Below, piece by piece: positions 1 to 8,444 of a stretch of DNA of 37,815 bases. The stretch lies in IMG/VR virus record IMGVR_UViG_3300034355_000250, positions 1 through 37,815 of that record. One strand, written 5' to 3'. Position 1 is the first letter of the stretch; each line of letters begins with the position of its first letter. Made by a program: the position numbers and the translations under genes. The notes beneath the pieces were generated by a model. It saw nothing but the letters and a program-made list of their open reading frames with translations, was not told the DNA's origin and made no database searches. Origin of the DNA: a virus.

Positions 1-151
1 AGACAGCAGGGCAGACAGCAGGGCAGACAGCAGGGCAGACAGCAGGGCAGACAGCAGGGCAGACAGCAGGGCAGACAGCAGGGCAGACAGCAGGGCAGAC
101 AGCAGGGCAGACAGCAGGGCAGACAGCAGGGCAGACAGCAGGGCAGACAGC
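1..151. repeat. 12-bp tandem repeat array, left contig end
   Basis: Twelve complete perfect copies of AGACAGCAGGGC and a 7-base partial copy. The same array, in the same orientation, fills the last 207 bases of the window. The copies here are identical, so the true copy number cannot be known from a short-read assembly. The unit length is a multiple of three, so copy-number change keeps the GRQQ frame open. Confidence 0.97.
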
Positions 152-270
152 TTGAAAGCCTTATAAATCAAGGGTTTAGCGTCTATCATATCATTGATGA
201 ATTGTACTGGAAACCCTTGCAACCCGCGTATTTCGCGGCTTCCAGTGATAAGGGGGGGGTGCTAAAATAA
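1..270 (+). CDS. C-terminal part of a (Gly-Arg-Gln-Gln)n repeat protein, open at the left contig end
   Basis: The frame starting at base 1 has no stop until TAA at 268-270. It reads as twelve Arg-Gln-Gln-Gly units from the 12-bp repeat and then, from base 151, about 39 ordinary residues containing motifs such as FSVYHIIDELYWKP and QPAYFAAS. That segment has a normal mix of Trp, Tyr, Phe and acidic residues and does not look like random translation. The start must lie off the left end. The right end of the contig carries the same repeat in an open frame (37563 onward), so the two pieces are probably one gene across the junction of a circular genome. I recognise no family. The repeat part is basic and probably disordered. 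A chance open frame through a repeat with no stop codons is possible, but it would not explain the normal-looking tail. Confidence 0.5.
   Translation, partial: RQQGRQQGRQQGRQQGRQQGRQQGRQQGRQQGRQQGRQQGRQQGRQQGRQLESLINQGFSVYHIIDELYWKPLQPAYFAASSDKGGVLK
206..246 (+). other. Two-tier inverted repeat inside the repeat-protein tail
   Basis: The outer arms ACTGGAA (206-212) and TTCCAGT (240-246) enclose the inner arms CCGCG (224-228) and CGCGG (234-238) around a TATTT loop. It falls in the coding tail of the repeat protein just before its stop. It could be an mRNA hairpin at the gene end or a protein-binding site near the packaging genes. No T-run follows, so it is not a simple terminator. Confidence 0.4.
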
Positions 271-475
271 AAAATAAAGCGCAGGCGGGGAGGACTTGAC
301 AAGACGACTGGCAGGCATACCATGTCTAGTAGAAGCATTTTCATATATACCGTCAAATAATTGACGCATAGGGGGGGGCGTTCATTTCCGAAGGTGATGC
401 AAAAGATTCACAGACAAAAAAGTCATTTCCATATATATTATAAATATTTTTTACAAGCTAAGGATTCATGCGACC
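271..475 (+). promoter_or_regulatory. Leader region before the terminase genes with a candidate late promoter
   Basis: This gap holds TTGACA at 296-301, a 16-base spacer and TACCAT at 318-323, a fair sigma-70-type pair upstream of the late genes. Two runs of exactly eight G lie at 252-259 and 371-378. An AT-rich stretch (431-452) precedes the ribosome site of terS. The octamer TCATTTCC occurs here at 382 and 423 and again at 482 inside terS. Because the region abuts the small terminase gene, a packaging (pac or cos) recognition site could be here, but nothing proves it. Confidence 0.4.
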
Positions 476-489
476 ATGCAATCATTTCC
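382..489 (+). repeat. Three direct TCATTTCC repeats at the terS start
   Basis: TCATTTCC at 382-389, 423-430 and 482-489. The last two continue as TCATTTCCATAT. The third copy lies inside the first codons of terS. Small terminase proteins commonly bind repeated sites in or next to their own gene, so these are candidate terminase-binding sites. The spacing is uneven (41 and 59 bases) and an octamer can recur by chance. Confidence 0.3.
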
Positions 490-853
490 ATATTCACCAA
501 GAGAGATAAAAGTTACAGAGGCGCGTCTGAGCGCAATTTACGAAGCGTCTGCGCTAGGGCTAAAAGGGGACAAGCTCGCGCTTGCGGCAGGGCTACTTCC
601 AAGCGAATATCGGCAATTGTGTCAACTTGACCCAAACGTTGAGTTGATGACGATGAAGGGCGCTGCCGACGCAGAGGCGCAAATGGCACAGGTGCTAAAA
701 GACGCGGCGCTAGGGGGCGATACAAAGGCGGCGTTAGCTATCCTTCAAAACGTACACGGGTGGGCAAGCGCTAAGGAGCAGAATAAGGTGGCGTTTGGTA
801 TCACTAACGCGGACGGCACAGCGGCAAGTCTTGTTATAGGGTGGGAGTCATGA
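476..853 (+). CDS. terS: Terminase small subunit
   Basis: A 125-residue protein directly before the large terminase. The N-terminal half (residues 12-50) reads as a helix-turn-helix of the small terminase type, with KGDKLALAAGL followed by LPSEYRQLC. The middle (about 60-95) is Ala-rich and helical, as expected for the oligomerisation core. The ATG at 476 has AAGGA eleven bases upstream. The stop overlaps the ATG of the large subunit (ATGA), so the two are translationally coupled. The protein would recognise the packaging site in phage DNA and hand it to the large subunit. The identification rests on position, length and the HTH; sequence in this family is poorly conserved. Confidence 0.8.
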   Translation: MQSFPYSPREIKVTEARLSAIYEASALGLKGDKLALAAGLLPSEYRQLCQLDPNVELMTMKGAADAEAQMAQVLKDAALGGDTKAALAILQNVHGWASAKEQNKVAFGITNADGTAASLVIGWES

Positions 854-2154
854 AGGTTGTCATTCCCTACAAGCCAAGAGATGTGTTTAAGCCGCTACAC
901 TCAAGAAAAGAAAGATGGGCCGTTGTGGTCGCTCACAGAAGGGCGGGCAAGTCGGTAGCGTGTATTAACGAATTGATAAAGTGTGCTTGTACAGACTCTA
1001 GTGGGGATGGTAGGTATGCCTACATCTGCCCATACTACTCACAGGCAAAACAAGTAATCTGGGATTATTGTAAGACGTTTACAAAACCCATACCCAACAT
1101 AAAGGTGAACGAAAGTGAATTACGACTCGATTTTCCAAACGGGGCGCGTATTCAGTTATTTGGTGCTGACAATCCTGACAGGTTGCGCGGTCTTTACTTT
1201 GACGGGATTATTGCTGACGAGTATGGCGATTGGAAGTCAACTGTATGGCCGTATGTTATCCGTCCTGCGCTGGCTGACCGCAAAGGGTGGGCGATAATTA
1301 TTGGAACGCCAAAGGGTAAGAATAGCTTTTACGAACGCTTTGAAGCGGGCAAGCAAGACAAGGACTGCTTTACCTTGCTGCTGACCGCATCTAATTCGGG
1401 CATCCTCGACCAAGAAGAAATTGACGCGCTGAGAAAAGAGTTGTCGGAGGACGCATGGCTACAGGAGATGGAGTGCAACTTCGACGCGGCGATACCGGGG
1501 GCTATTTACGGCAGAGAAATGTACGAAGTGGGGCAATCGGGTAGGGTAAGGCCTTGCTATGACCGCAAACTCAAGACGTATGCGGCTATCGATTTGGGGT
1601 GGAGCGACGACACGGCGATTTGGTGGTTTCAGGTGGCCGGCAAAGAGCTTAGGTTTATTGACTGTTACAGCAACAGTGGGATGCCCATCGCGCATTATCA
1701 TGACATTTTGCAGAGTAAAGGCTATGATTATGGCGAATGGCTGTATCTGCCGCACGACGCGAAGGCTAAATCATTGCAAACGGGCAGAAGTATTGAAGAA
1801 CAGTTTAGGTCACTTGGTTGGTCACCTAGAATTGTCCCAAATATATCACTTATGGACGGGATACAAGCCGCTAGGTTATCATTAGCAAACTGTTGGTTTG
1901 ACCCAAGCTGTAAAGAGGGGATGGAAGCGCTCACACAGTACCAAAGAGAGTATAATGTGGAGAAAAAGGTGTTTAATGAACGACCCAAACACGATTGGAC
2001 ATCTCACTTTGCTGACGCTTTCCGGTACGCGTGTCTTGCATGGCGTGAACAACGACCAGACGCAGCACCAAAGCCCAAAGCGAAATACTGGGAAGACCAG
2101 TCCTTAGAGGAGTTGTGGGAACACAGCTCGAAACGTAGAGGTAGACGAATATAA
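850..2154 (+). CDS. terL: Terminase large subunit (packaging ATPase and nuclease)
   Basis: A 434-residue two-domain terminase. The ATPase part shows a Walker A-like loop HRRAGKS near residue 30, Walker B IIADE at about 120-124 and the coupling motif GTPKGKN near 152. The nuclease part shows the RNase H-fold acidic positions AIDLGWSDD (Asp about 248), the Asp in LPHDAKAK, and the C-terminal HFADAFRYA. It cuts replicated DNA and pumps it into the prohead through the portal. The ATG at 850 overlaps the terS stop. A GTG nine bases upstream (841) is in frame but has no better ribosome site. The TAATG junction couples it to the portal gene. Confidence 0.95.
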   Translation: MKVVIPYKPRDVFKPLHSRKERWAVVVAHRRAGKSVACINELIKCACTDSSGDGRYAYICPYYSQAKQVIWDYCKTFTKPIPNIKVNESELRLDFPNGARIQLFGADNPDRLRGLYFDGIIADEYGDWKSTVWPYVIRPALADRKGWAIIIGTPKGKNSFYERFEAGKQDKDCFTLLLTASNSGILDQEEIDALRKELSEDAWLQEMECNFDAAIPGAIYGREMYEVGQSGRVRPCYDRKLKTYAAIDLGWSDDTAIWWFQVAGKELRFIDCYSNSGMPIAHYHDILQSKGYDYGEWLYLPHDAKAKSLQTGRSIEEQFRSLGWSPRIVPNISLMDGIQAARLSLANCWFDPSCKEGMEALTQYQREYNVEKKVFNERPKHDWTSHFADAFRYACLAWREQRPDAAPKPKAKYWEDQSLEELWEHSSKRRGRRI

Positions 2155-4373
2155 TGAGTGACAAACTATCAGCACAGCCTTGGCACGACGAAATATCGCG
2201 CTACCAAGAAGAATATAAGAAGTGGACGGAGCGTGGCGAGAAGATTGTCAAGCGCTACCGTGACGAGCGCAAAGACGCAGAGCAAGCGGACGCACGATTT
2301 AATATTCTTTGGTCTAACGTACAGACACTAAAGCCTGCCATTTACGCAAAACCGCCCAACCCTGAGATTTCAAGACGCTTTGACGACAGAAATGACGCCG
2401 GCAGAGTAGCGAGCATAATTTTAGAGCGCGTTCTTGATTTTGAAATTAAAGAATACCCTGATTTTCACGACACACTGTCTTGCGTGGTGGACGACAGACT
2501 GCTTCCGGGCAGAGGCGTGGCATGGTTGCGCTACGAGCCTAAGATTGAAGAATTTGAGCCTCAAATTACCAATTATACGGAAGTGGGTGATAGTGAATAT
2601 ACCGCAGAGCGCACACCGGATGAAGAAAACGGGTTAGCACAGACTGAAGTTTATGAACGTGTCGTGTCGGAAACAACACCGGTGGATTATGTCTACTGGC
2701 AAGACTTTGCACATCTACCTGCTCGAACATGGGACGAGGTGACATGGGTTGCTCGCCGCGTCTATATGACGTTAGATGAAGGGATTGAGCGTTTTGGCGA
2801 CATTTTTGAGAAAGTTCCGTTAACTAACACGTCAAACCGTAAAGACGGCGACAAAGAAACCACTAAAGCCGATAAAAAAGCGGAAATTTGGGAAATTTGG
2901 TGCAAAGCTGAAAAATGCGTCTATTGGATTGCGGATAATTACGATGTCATCCTAGACCACAGAGATGACCCTCTAGGCTTGACTAGCTTTTACCCCTGCC
3001 CTAAGCCTTACTTTGCAACTACATCGACAGGGACGCTGATTCCTGTAGCTGATTTTTTACTTTATCAAGACCAAGCAGACGAAATTGACGAGTTAACAGG
3101 TCGAATCAAGCATTTGACCAAAGCGCTCAAAGTGATGGGTATTTACGCGGCGGACGAGCCTGCGATTGAACGCTTGATGAAAGAAGGTAATGATGGGGTG
3201 CTTGTTCCTGTCAAAAACTGGGCGGCGTTTGTTGAAAAAGGCGGATTGCAAGGCGCGGTTCAGTTTATGCCACTTGGCGACGTTGCGTCAGCACTGCAAC
3301 AGCTTTATCAAGCGCGTGAATCATGTAAACAAATTATTTACGAAACAACTGGGCTTTCCGACATTATGCGTGGCGCGTCGGTAGCGAGTGAAACAGCGAC
3401 AGCGCAACAAATTAAAAGTCAATTTGCGTCGCTTCGTCTTGGCAACATGAAAGACGGGCTTTACCGCTTTGCGCGTGAAATTCTACGCATGAAGTCAGAG
3501 ATTATCTGCTCAAAATACCAACCACAGACATTAATTGAAGTGTCAGGTATTATGAACACGCCTGACGCTCAATTTGCGCAGCAGGCAATTGAGTTACTTA
3601 AAAATGAGCCTGCTAGAGTCTTTAACGTTGACATACAGACAGACACGTTAGTTGAGCTTGATAAACAGACTGAAAAAGCAAACCGCATGGAGTTTTTGCA
3701 AGCGGTGAGTAGCTTTATTAAAGACGGTATTGGCGCGGTTAAAGAAGACCCTGCTATAGCGCCGTTAGTTGGAGAGCTATTGCTTTATGGTGTTCGAGGA
3801 TTTAAAGCAGGGCGTGAACTTGAAGGCGTACTTGAACAGTTTGTTGACCAAGCGGCTAAAAAAGCACAAGGGCCTCAACCACCAAGCAAAGACGAGCAAC
3901 GCACACAAGCCGAGGCGCAAATTGCCCAAATGAAGATGCAAGCACAACAACAGTCAGAGCAGGCGACAATGCAGCTTGAACAAGTGAAACTTCAAGCAAG
4001 CAATCAGCTTGAACAAGCCAAACTTGAGTTTGATAAATGGAAAACACAACTTGATAATGACACTAGAATTGCTATTGCACAGATTCAAGCTCAAAATAGC
4101 ATGAAACAACACGTCTTAACGCTTAACGCAGGAAAAGACGCGGATGCAATGACAGAGCTTGACGAAACGGGAACACCTCAAGTCAGTCAATTATTATCAA
4201 GCTCACTAGGCAATGTTATCGACAGCGTTAACATGAACATGACTCAAATGATGACAATGGCAAATCAACAAAACCAAGCATTGCTCGACAGAATGTCTGA
4301 AATGCACAACCAAGTAACTCGTCCAAAACAAGTTGTTCGGGACGCTAACGGCAAAATTATAGGAGTCAAATAA
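2154..4373 (+). CDS. Portal protein, P22 family
   Basis: A 739-residue portal, about the size of the P22 portal. The N-terminal region with helical RYQEEYKKWTERGEKIVKRY and the segment NILWSNVQTLKPAIYAKPP are typical of P22-type portals. From about residue 580 the protein becomes a Gln-rich, Ala-rich helix (KMQAQQQSEQATMQ and LEQVKLQASNQLEQAK), matching the long C-terminal barrel of P22 portals. It forms the dodecameric ring at one capsid vertex through which DNA is packaged and ejected. The start codon overlaps the terL stop as TAATG. Confidence 0.93.
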   Translation: MSDKLSAQPWHDEISRYQEEYKKWTERGEKIVKRYRDERKDAEQADARFNILWSNVQTLKPAIYAKPPNPEISRRFDDRNDAGRVASIILERVLDFEIKEYPDFHDTLSCVVDDRLLPGRGVAWLRYEPKIEEFEPQITNYTEVGDSEYTAERTPDEENGLAQTEVYERVVSETTPVDYVYWQDFAHLPARTWDEVTWVARRVYMTLDEGIERFGDIFEKVPLTNTSNRKDGDKETTKADKKAEIWEIWCKAEKCVYWIADNYDVILDHRDDPLGLTSFYPCPKPYFATTSTGTLIPVADFLLYQDQADEIDELTGRIKHLTKALKVMGIYAADEPAIERLMKEGNDGVLVPVKNWAAFVEKGGLQGAVQFMPLGDVASALQQLYQARESCKQIIYETTGLSDIMRGASVASETATAQQIKSQFASLRLGNMKDGLYRFAREILRMKSEIICSKYQPQTLIEVSGIMNTPDAQFAQQAIELLKNEPARVFNVDIQTDTLVELDKQTEKANRMEFLQAVSSFIKDGIGAVKEDPAIAPLVGELLLYGVRGFKAGRELEGVLEQFVDQAAKKAQGPQPPSKDEQRTQAEAQIAQMKMQAQQQSEQATMQLEQVKLQASNQLEQAKLEFDKWKTQLDNDTRIAIAQIQAQNSMKQHVLTLNAGKDADAMTELDETGTPQVSQLLSSSLGNVIDSVNMNMTQMMTMANQQNQALLDRMSEMHNQVTRPKQVVRDANGKIIGVK

Positions 4374-4745
4374 ATGGCAGTCACACTTAACACTACCTTG
4401 CGCAATTCACGCGCGGATGCAATTACCACTTTTGCTGGTAACGGCGCTAAACTTAGAATTTATACTTCTGGCGCAGTTCAGCTAGTGGAATGCGTTTGCG
4501 GAACACCGTTTGCTGGCGCGGCTTCTAGCGGAGTGCTTACCTTAAGCGCAATTACAGCAGGTACAGCAGGCGCAACAGGGACAGCAGCTAACGCAAGTAT
4601 CTATAAATCAGACGGTACGACATTGGTCGTATCAGGATTAACCGTTGGCACGTCAGCTAGCAATATTAACTTATCAAGTACGTCTGTTACGACGGGTGAT
4701 AGTGTGGCTATTTCTTCTGCAACCATTACGGAAGGTAACGCATAA
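4374..4745 (+). CDS. Small structural protein of unknown function
   Basis: A 123-residue protein between portal and scaffold, rich in Ala, Thr, Ser and Gly with alternating beta-prone stretches (GVLTLSAITAGT, GLTVGTSASNINL). The ribosome site AGGAG lies ten bases before the ATG. Its stop overlaps the ATG of the next gene. The composition resembles phage head decoration or head-fibre proteins, and the context supports a virion role, but I see no defining motif. Confidence 0.75.
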   Translation: MAVTLNTTLRNSRADAITTFAGNGAKLRIYTSGAVQLVECVCGTPFAGAASSGVLTLSAITAGTAGATGTAANASIYKSDGTTLVVSGLTVGTSASNINLSSTSVTTGDSVAISSATITEGNA

Positions 4746-5527
4746 TGGCTTTATGGGACGCTGGAATATGGGACACCGCTAAATGGTCTACCATTGAAGC
4801 GACGGCGTCCATAACGCTTGATGACGTTACGTTTGCTAGTACAGGAAAGCTAACGCACAACGGCACATTAGCCGTTACGCTTGATGACGTTACGTTTGCT
4901 AGTACAGGAAAGCTAACGCACAACGGCACATTAGCCGTTACGCTTGATGACGTTACGTTTGCTGGCGCGGGGAAGCTAACGCACAACGGCACGTTAGCCG
5001 TTACGTTAGCGGACATTATCTTTACTGCTACAGGCAATGAAGTTCAAACGGGAATATTAGCAATTACGTTAGAAGATATTGCGTTTGCAGCCACAGGCGG
5101 CAAAGTTAACAGCGGTACTTTAGCGGTTACGTTAGACGATATTACATTTGTAGCTGCAGGGAATGAGGTTCAAACGGGCGTATTAGCGGTTACGTTAGAC
5201 GATATTACATTTGTAGCTACAGGCTCAGAAACACCACCGTTTTTAATTGACAATAGACGCGGCGGCTTAAAAGCCAAGAAAAAAGAATACAAAAACAACA
5301 GCGCCGACGTTAAAAAAGCGATTGAAGACGCCGTTGAAGCAGTTACTGGAGAGCCTAAACCAAAGGCTAAGGTTGCACCTAAAGTTGAAGAAAAGCCTGT
5401 TACTTTTGTTGAGGATTATGAAGCAATCCTCCGCATGGAAACTGAAAAAGCTGCACTAGAGCTTGCTATCGCGCAAATGCTTGAAGACGAGCGTGACGAT
5501 GAAGAAGCCATACTTTTACTATTATGA
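4745..5527 (+). CDS. Beta-repeat virion protein with seven 21-residue repeats
   Basis: A 260-residue protein. Residues about 24-170 are seven tandem 21-residue repeats of the pattern TLDDVTFASTGKLTHNGTLAV. The first two copies are identical in DNA and the later copies have diverged. The repeats look like short beta-strands joined by Gly/Asn turns, as in fibre shafts. After the repeats come a Lys-rich linker (GGLKAKKKEYKNN), a Pro/Lys stretch and an acidic helical tail ending in four Leu. It probably forms a fibre or spike on the head, or is a weakly conserved virion adhesin. No family is named with confidence. The start overlaps the preceding stop (TAATG). Confidence 0.75.
   Translation: MALWDAGIWDTAKWSTIEATASITLDDVTFASTGKLTHNGTLAVTLDDVTFASTGKLTHNGTLAVTLDDVTFAGAGKLTHNGTLAVTLADIIFTATGNEVQTGILAITLEDIAFAATGGKVNSGTLAVTLDDITFVAAGNEVQTGVLAVTLDDITFVATGSETPPFLIDNRRGGLKAKKKEYKNNSADVKKAIEDAVEAVTGEPKPKAKVAPKVEEKPVTFVEDYEAILRMETEKAALELAIAQMLEDERDDEEAILLLL
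4814..5254 (+). repeat. Seven 63-bp in-frame tandem repeats
   Basis: Units start at 4814, 4877, 4940, 5003, 5066, 5129 and 5192, each 63 bp. Units 1 and 2 are identical over all 63 bases and unit 3 differs at a few positions. Units 4 to 7 have diverged but keep the period. This is the signature of recent duplication at the 5' side of the array, so the shaft length is likely to vary between relatives. Confidence 0.95.
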
Positions 5528-5539
5528 TTGGAGATTAAA

Positions 5540-6136
5540 ATGGGGTACGAAATTATATCCGCTGTCAGTAGCACTGGTGTTCCAGTCGCTGCAAGAGCCG
5601 ACGGCAACGTTGTAGGCATAAGCACCAACGGTACACGCGCCACTTTTCGATATGTTGCGCAGGACATTACACCTGTGGCAACCGCTACAGACGTGCTTGT
5701 AATATCTGGTTCTGCAACAAAAATTATTCGCGTGACAAAAGTGGAGATTGTGGGTACGGCTACGACAGCATCCATATATGACCATTACATTATTAAGCGC
5801 ACCGTTGCTAACACCGCAGGTACATCAACTAACGTGACCGCTGCACAGGCAGATTCAGCCGATGACGCGCAAACAGCAACATTAAAACTCTATACTGCAA
5901 ACCCTTCAGCCTTAGGCACTGGCATTGCAATAGAAGCCCATAAAACGTACTTATCCGCTAGCGCAACGCCGGGCGCGGCAGCACTGCCGTCATCTTACGA
6001 GTTTGGCGTTCGTAATGACAAAGCTATCGTTCTTAGAGGCACTTCAGAGTCTTTAGCAATTAATTTTAACGGGCAAGCCGTACCAACTGGCGCTAGTTTG
6101 TATCTAGGAATTGAGTGGACAGAGGATGTTGCGTAA
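5540..6136 (+). CDS. Structural protein of unknown function
   Basis: A 198-residue beta-rich protein with many Thr, Ala, Val and Ser residues, placed in the head module. The ATG at 5540 is preceded by GGAG with a six-base gap. A TTG twelve bases earlier is in frame but lies before the ribosome site and is unlikely. Segments such as YVAQDITPVATATDVLVISGS and the final GIEWTED suggest a compact beta fold. It may be a head decoration or completion protein. Its stop overlaps the next start (TAATG). Confidence 0.72.
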   Translation: MGYEIISAVSSTGVPVAARADGNVVGISTNGTRATFRYVAQDITPVATATDVLVISGSATKIIRVTKVEIVGTATTASIYDHYIIKRTVANTAGTSTNVTAAQADSADDAQTATLKLYTANPSALGTGIAIEAHKTYLSASATPGAAALPSSYEFGVRNDKAIVLRGTSESLAINFNGQAVPTGASLYLGIEWTEDVA

Positions 6137-6462
6137 TGCCGCTGTACGAAGTCAAATGTAGAGAATGCGGAGCAACGCAAGACATCTTTAGAAAGCTGGC
6201 AGACTATGACAATTTGCCGGAGTGTTGCGACACGATAATGACGCGAGTTATTTCAGCGTCTTTTGTACACGCCGAGTTTGCACCTTATAGGTCACAAATT
6301 GATGGCAGTATGATTTCTGATAGAGGTCAGCATCGTAGGCATTTAAAGAACAATGGGTGCAGTGAAGTCGGTAACGAGGACATGACGCCCAAAGTAGACC
6401 ATTTTGCGCAAAAGCGTAAAAAAGAAACGTTGCGACAAGAAATTGCCGCAAGAATAAACTAA
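6136..6462 (+). CDS. FmdB-like zinc ribbon protein
   Basis: A 108-residue protein with an N-terminal zinc ribbon: YEVKCRECGATQ supplies a CxxC pair near residues 8-11, and LPECCD supplies a second Cys pair near 32-33, the shape of FmdB-type regulatory zinc ribbons. The rest (APYRSQIDGSMISDRGQHRRHLKNNGC) matches the general pattern of phage proteins that carry this ribbon between portal and scaffold genes. The role is unknown; a structural zinc site or nucleic-acid contact during head assembly is plausible. The ATG at 6136 is chosen because it overlaps the previous stop; an upstream in-frame GTG has no ribosome site. Confidence 0.8.
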   Translation: MPLYEVKCRECGATQDIFRKLADYDNLPECCDTIMTRVISASFVHAEFAPYRSQIDGSMISDRGQHRRHLKNNGCSEVGNEDMTPKVDHFAQKRKKETLRQEIAARIN

Positions 6463-6475
6463 CTAAGGACTCCAA

Positions 6476-7417
6476 ATGAGCGAAGAAACGACGACTGAAG
6501 ACTCAGTTGAAGAAGTTGCAGTAGAAGAAGAAAGTCAATCTACCCATGATATTATTGGGCGTGAGCTGGATAAACTTGAAGAATCAACATCTACAAGCGA
6601 ACCTGAAGAAACCGTAAAAGAAGAAGTAAAAGCACCGCCTCCTGAACGTTCTCCTTGGAAATCATGGAAAGCCGAAGCGGCAGCCGAGTTAGAAAAGTTG
6701 CCAGAAACTGTACAGAAGCATATCATAGAGCGTGAAGAACAGTTCCACAGAGGGATAGAGCAGTATAAATCAGCGGCTAACTTTGCTAAAACCATTGATA
6801 AGTCGATTGCCCCATATAAAAATTATTTAGAGGAAATGCAAGTCGCGCCAGACGTCGCGTTTTTCAATCTTCTAAAAACAGAACACACGCTTCGTCGAGG
6901 GTCATACCAAGAAAAAGCGGAAATGCTAATGAAATTAGCGCATGATTATCAAATCGATATGACTCAGCTAGCCGGCTTGCCATACGACCCGACCATGCAC
7001 AATCTTAAGGCGCAGTTAGACGAAAAAGAACGACAATTGCGAGAGGCTTCGGAATTTAAACAAAGTCACGAAGACGCTCAAATTCAGTCTAAAATTTCGG
7101 ATTTTGCGCAACGTCATGAGTATTTTACTGAGGTGCAGTCAACGATGGCAGACCTGCTAGAACGTGGACTTGCAAATGACTTAGATGATGCTTATGAAAA
7201 AGCATTGCGGTTAAACGATAATACGTTTCAAAAAGTCTATGCTCAACAGCAAGGCGGCGGGAATCGTCAAAATTTAACGCAGGCAGACCAAGCTGCAAAG
7301 GCAGCAAAGGCAGCAGCGGTATCGGTTAAAGGTTCACCTGCGGGCGCGAACCGAACCGTTATCCCTGCAACTACTGAAGAAGCCGTTAGACAGGCAATGC
7401 GCCTTCACGGATTTTAA
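6476..7417 (+). CDS. Putative scaffolding protein
   Basis: A 313-residue, highly charged, almost entirely helical protein directly before the coat gene. The first 60 residues are very acidic (TEDSVEEVAVEEE), followed by Lys/Glu-rich helices, a long helix near 195-215 (DEKERQLREASEFKQ) and a C-terminal Ala/Lys-rich tail. Position, charge and helix content fit an internal scaffold that guides coat assembly and leaves before packaging. No protease gene is nearby, which agrees with a P22-like scaffold that is released intact. It has a good ribosome site (AAGGA) and a 19-base gap to the coat gene. Confidence 0.8.
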   Translation: MSEETTTEDSVEEVAVEEESQSTHDIIGRELDKLEESTSTSEPEETVKEEVKAPPPERSPWKSWKAEAAAELEKLPETVQKHIIEREEQFHRGIEQYKSAANFAKTIDKSIAPYKNYLEEMQVAPDVAFFNLLKTEHTLRRGSYQEKAEMLMKLAHDYQIDMTQLAGLPYDPTMHNLKAQLDEKERQLREASEFKQSHEDAQIQSKISDFAQRHEYFTEVQSTMADLLERGLANDLDDAYEKALRLNDNTFQKVYAQQQGGGNRQNLTQADQAAKAAKAAAVSVKGSPAGANRTVIPATTEEAVRQAMRLHGF

Positions 7418-7436
7418 ATTTTACGAGGATTAAGCA

Positions 7437-8435
7437 ATGGCATTTGCAAACAGCGCGATTAGTGACATTATCGCAACCACCATCGAAAGCCGTACCAAAT
7501 CGGCTCAAGATAACTTAACAAACAACAACGCGTTATTACTTCGTTTGAAAGAACGCGGTAACGTAAAAACAATCAGCGGTGGTTCAACCATCTTGCAAGA
7601 ATTGTTTTATAACGACCCTTCAACCAATTATGCGTCAAGCTATAGCGGTTATGAAACTATCAACATTTCGCCTGATTCTCCAATCAGTGCTGCACAGTTC
7701 AATTTAAAGCACTATGCAGACGCGGTAACGATTTCTGGCCCTGAAATGCTTGCTAACAGCGGCAAAGAAGCAATGATTGAATTGCTTGCTACCCGTGTTG
7801 AAATTGCTGAAGCAAGACTTAACAACAAAATCGACATTGATTTACATGGCGACGGTACAGGCAACGCAGGTAAAAACTTAGTTGGTTTAGCGGCTATGAT
7901 TAGCACTTCACCAAGTACAGGTACTTACGGCGGTATTGACCGTGCTACATGGACTTTTTGGCGTAATGGCGCGTACACTTCAACTGGTTTGACTGGCGCA
8001 GCGGCAACAGCGGCTAACATTCAAAACAGCATGAACACTGTCGCGTTATCAGTTGTTCGTGGCACAGACCATGTTGATTTAATTTATGCAGGCTCAACCG
8101 CCTATTCGCTTTACTTAGCGTCTTTGCAGGCAATCCAACGTATCACTGACGATAAATTAGGCGCGGCAGGTTTCTCTGCGTTGAAATTCTACGGCGGCGC
8201 TGGCTCTGCTGACGTTGTACTTGGTGGCGGTATCGGCGGCAACCAAACTGCAACTCGTATGGACTTTATTAACACAAAATATGTGTACTTCCGTCCTCAC
8301 AAAGACCGTAATTTCGTGCCAATCGGCGGCGACCGTCAAGCAGTTAACCAAGACGCGATTGTTCGCTTAATGGGCTTCTCTGGCGCGTTAACCTGTTCTG
8401 GTGCGCAATTCAACGCAACATTCAGCACAACCTAG
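7437..8435 (+). CDS. Major capsid protein
   Basis: A 332-residue coat protein with the hallmarks of a HK97-fold phage coat: an N-terminal helix, LLLRLKERGNVKTISGG, then the aromatic stretch QELFYNDPSTNYASSYSGYETI and a long central helix around KEAMIELLATRVEIAEARLNN. The C-terminal half has the DHVDLIYAGSTAYSLYLASLQ core. It follows the scaffold and precedes a decoration-type protein. The ATG at 7437 has GAGGA at 7423-7427, nine bases upstream. It builds the icosahedral shell. Confidence 0.9.
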   Translation: MAFANSAISDIIATTIESRTKSAQDNLTNNNALLLRLKERGNVKTISGGSTILQELFYNDPSTNYASSYSGYETINISPDSPISAAQFNLKHYADAVTISGPEMLANSGKEAMIELLATRVEIAEARLNNKIDIDLHGDGTGNAGKNLVGLAAMISTSPSTGTYGGIDRATWTFWRNGAYTSTGLTGAAATAANIQNSMNTVALSVVRGTDHVDLIYAGSTAYSLYLASLQAIQRITDDKLGAAGFSALKFYGGAGSADVVLGGGIGGNQTATRMDFINTKYVYFRPHKDRNFVPIGGDRQAVNQDAIVRLMGFSGALTCSGAQFNATFSTT

Positions 8436-8444
8436 GAGGCATTC

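Noticed and set aside
1-151. CRISPR array
   Set aside because: The 12-bp units are contiguous with no spacers and read through as coding sequence. There are no cas genes.
361-630. 89-residue open frame
   Set aside because: Most of it overlaps terS in another frame, it has low-quality composition and terS explains the region.
4726-5037. Minus-strand 103-residue repeat frame
   Set aside because: It is the mirror of the 63-bp repeats of the plus-strand gene, which has the ribosome site and operon context.
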